Source of the DNA: Marinomonas communis
Lineage (GTDB): Bacteria; Pseudomonadota; Gammaproteobacteria; Pseudomonadales; Marinomonadaceae
Direction of reading: 5' to 3'
DNA: 64,000 nt
Assembly (NCBI RefSeq): GCF_004363305.1
Contig: NZ_SNZA01000005.1
Span: forward strand, 1-64,000
Within the stretch, counting starts at the first letter, position 1. Every line of letters begins with the position of its first letter. Shown here in pieces: positions 62,981 through 64,000 of this stretch. A program made the position numbers and the translations under genes. The notes under the pieces were generated by a model, which made no database searches, had not been told where the DNA came from, and saw nothing but the letters and a program-made list of their open reading frames with translations.

Positions 62981-64000
62981 GTGTGCATTCCTCTAAATTC
63001 CTTTCATCAATTAAAAGTCAGCTTTGAAAAGTATTATTTGGTGGGGGTGAGTATGGGGATGGCTGCGTTAATGGCGTTTAACCAAGTTGTAAGTCATGGC
63101 TTTGGTTTGTTTTTGTTTGTTGCGCTGGTACCAGAAATGCGGATGGATATGAGTATTGAGGCGTGGCATCTTGCTTTCATTGGTGCTGGTAGTCAGGTGT
63201 CGTATTTAATAGGCGCTGCACTCTTGGGAGTTTGGGGGCACAAGCTACCGTCAAATAAGTTGCTGCTTGTTAGTGGGTTAGTAACCGCTAGCATCCTTTT
63301 GAGCATGATATTTATCCATTCACCGATAGTGATGATATTTGGTCTTTGCCTTATGGCGATCAGTGCCGCTATTTGTTGGGGAGGCATTGTAGAAATAATT
63401 GCCGGATGCAGTCAGATGGGGGATAGGTCTACTCACCTTTCGATTGCGTCAAGCGGCACTGCATGGGGGTATGGTTTAAACGGATTGTTGCTTCTCACCG
63501 TTGTGCCTGCATTGGGGTGGCAGGCTGCATGGTTTGTGGCTGGAATGATCGCTGTAATGTGCCTGTTGATGACTTCAAAAGTTATCAAAATGAAGTGTGC
63601 AGAAGTCAATTCTCTGGTGTCTTTTGAGAGAATGGTGTCACTGCCAGTTGCTCTAAGTACAAAAGAACTATTGAAAGTGGTGCTCATTGAGCCTGTCGCT
63701 AGGTCAACATGTTTAATTCTATTCTTAGTCGGATTGGCGACGATGCCTTTCTCCACTTGGTTGAATGTCTATCTGGCAGAGCTTGCTGTGCCTGGCTCTC
63801 TAATGGGGTTGGCATGGCTTTCTGTTGGGCTATCTGGGATGGTGTCAGGGCTTATTATTGGGCGATTAGCTGATAGAAAGGGCAGTTCGACGACCTTGTT
63901 TTGCATTTTCTCTATCTTTTTTGTAAGTAGTGTTGCCTTTGTTTTGGATCCTGCTAAATGGGTTTTATTGGTTTCTGTAGCCTATGGCTTAATGTATTTT
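62981..64000 (+). CDS. MFS transporter, N-terminal part (runs off the window)
   Basis: An open frame without stop to the window end, at least 340 residues, with about nine or ten hydrophobic helices of a major facilitator family protein. Recognisable stretches are GMAALMAFNQVVSHGFGLFLF, WHLAFIGAGSQVSYLIGAAL, and LAWLSVGLSGMVSGLIIGRL followed by ADRKG, the MFS loop motif. The start is uncertain: GTG 62981 (used here), GTG 63041, and ATG 63053, which has GGGGG five bases upstream, are all in frame. It is divergent from a LysR gene that probably regulates it. The substrate is unknown. Confidence 0.8.
   Translation, partial: MCIPLNSFHQLKVSFEKYYLVGVSMGMAALMAFNQVVSHGFGLFLFVALVPEMRMDMSIEAWHLAFIGAGSQVSYLIGAALLGVWGHKLPSNKLLLVSGLVTASILLSMIFIHSPIVMIFGLCLMAISAAICWGGIVEIIAGCSQMGDRSTHLSIASSGTAWGYGLNGLLLLTVVPALGWQAAWFVAGMIAVMCLLMTSKVIKMKCAEVNSLVSFERMVSLPVALSTKELLKVVLIEPVARSTCLILFLVGLATMPFSTWLNVYLAELAVPGSLMGLAWLSVGLSGMVSGLIIGRLADRKGSSTTLFCIFSIFFVSSVAFVLDPAKWVLLVSVAYGLMYF

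Noticed and set aside
63193-63756. Two minus-strand reading frames at 63193-63387 and 63433-63756
   Set aside because: They lie inside the MFS coding frame on the opposite strand, lack ribosome sites and look like antisense shadows.

Overview
The window is a stretch of ordinary bacterial chromosome, almost all coding. It looks like a marine gammaproteobacterium of the Oceanospirillales, probably Marinomonas-like. This is inferred from protein resemblance and gene order (iscR-sufBCDS, rlmN-rodZ-ispG-hisS-yfgM-bamB-der, ihfB-lapA-lapB-pyrF) and from moderate G+C; no database was searched. I see no prophage, integron, CRISPR array, insertion sequence or plasmid function. The DNA looks vertically inherited, with a few compact stress and metal modules inserted between housekeeping genes.

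Layout. 1-140: the 3' end of a 5S rRNA and its terminator, the tail of an rRNA operon. 140-3860: a gene-poor spacer with a perfect 15-bp inverted repeat, an unrecognised six-helix membrane protein, a LysR regulator divergent from an EamA exporter, and a coiled-coil membrane-anchored protein. 4000-12005: Fe-S assembly locus iscR-sufB-sufC-sufD-sufS-A-type carrier-sufT, then a terminator, sufE and a class I cysteine desulfurase; two adjoining IscR-type boxes cover the iscR promoter. 12160-20850: ndk, rlmN, rodZ, ispG, hisS, yfgM, bamB and der, with no pilF/pilW between rlmN and rodZ. 20960-26720: an enoyl-CoA hydratase-family hydrolase, a tiny ybaM-like gene, a TPMT-type methyltransferase, YgiQ, a YitT-like protein and a GNAT acetyltransferase.

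26840-29334 holds a SigK-like ECF sigma factor, an RskA-like anti-sigma factor, a Tat-exported MsrB and a fasciclin-domain lipoprotein, which looks like an envelope-stress module. efpL (yeiP) follows. 30188-31756 is a ZntR-like regulator with an SO_0444-type metal permease behind a promoter with the 20-bp spacer typical of MerR control. An ABC exporter comes next. 33780-42204 is a tightly coupled cobalamin operon (ChlI/ChlD-like chelatase subunit, cobB, cbiD, cobK, cobH, cobL, cobI, short cbiG) without cobN, the C17-methyltransferase or the C11-methyltransferase.

42209-64000: ybdL-type aminotransferase, yciA, cheW, a Tim44-like protein, trpS, an alkB plus Ada-like alkylation-repair pair, tRNA-Ala(GGC), an EAL/HDOD protein, tRNA-Leu(CAA), gsk, a MoeB/ThiF E1-like protein, trxB, ppa, ihfB, lapA, lapB, pyrF, a ComEA-like protein, a SulP permease paired with a persulfide-dioxygenase-like hydrolase, uvrB, tRNA-Val(GAC), and a LysR regulator divergent from an MFS transporter that runs off the end.

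Nothing here is convincingly an undescribed system. The best leads are the sigma/anti-sigma/MsrB/fasciclin module with candidate shared promoters, the mixed-class Fe-S locus with its tandem IscR boxes, the incomplete hybrid cobalamin operon with a short CbiG, and the repeat-like palindrome beside the rRNA operon.
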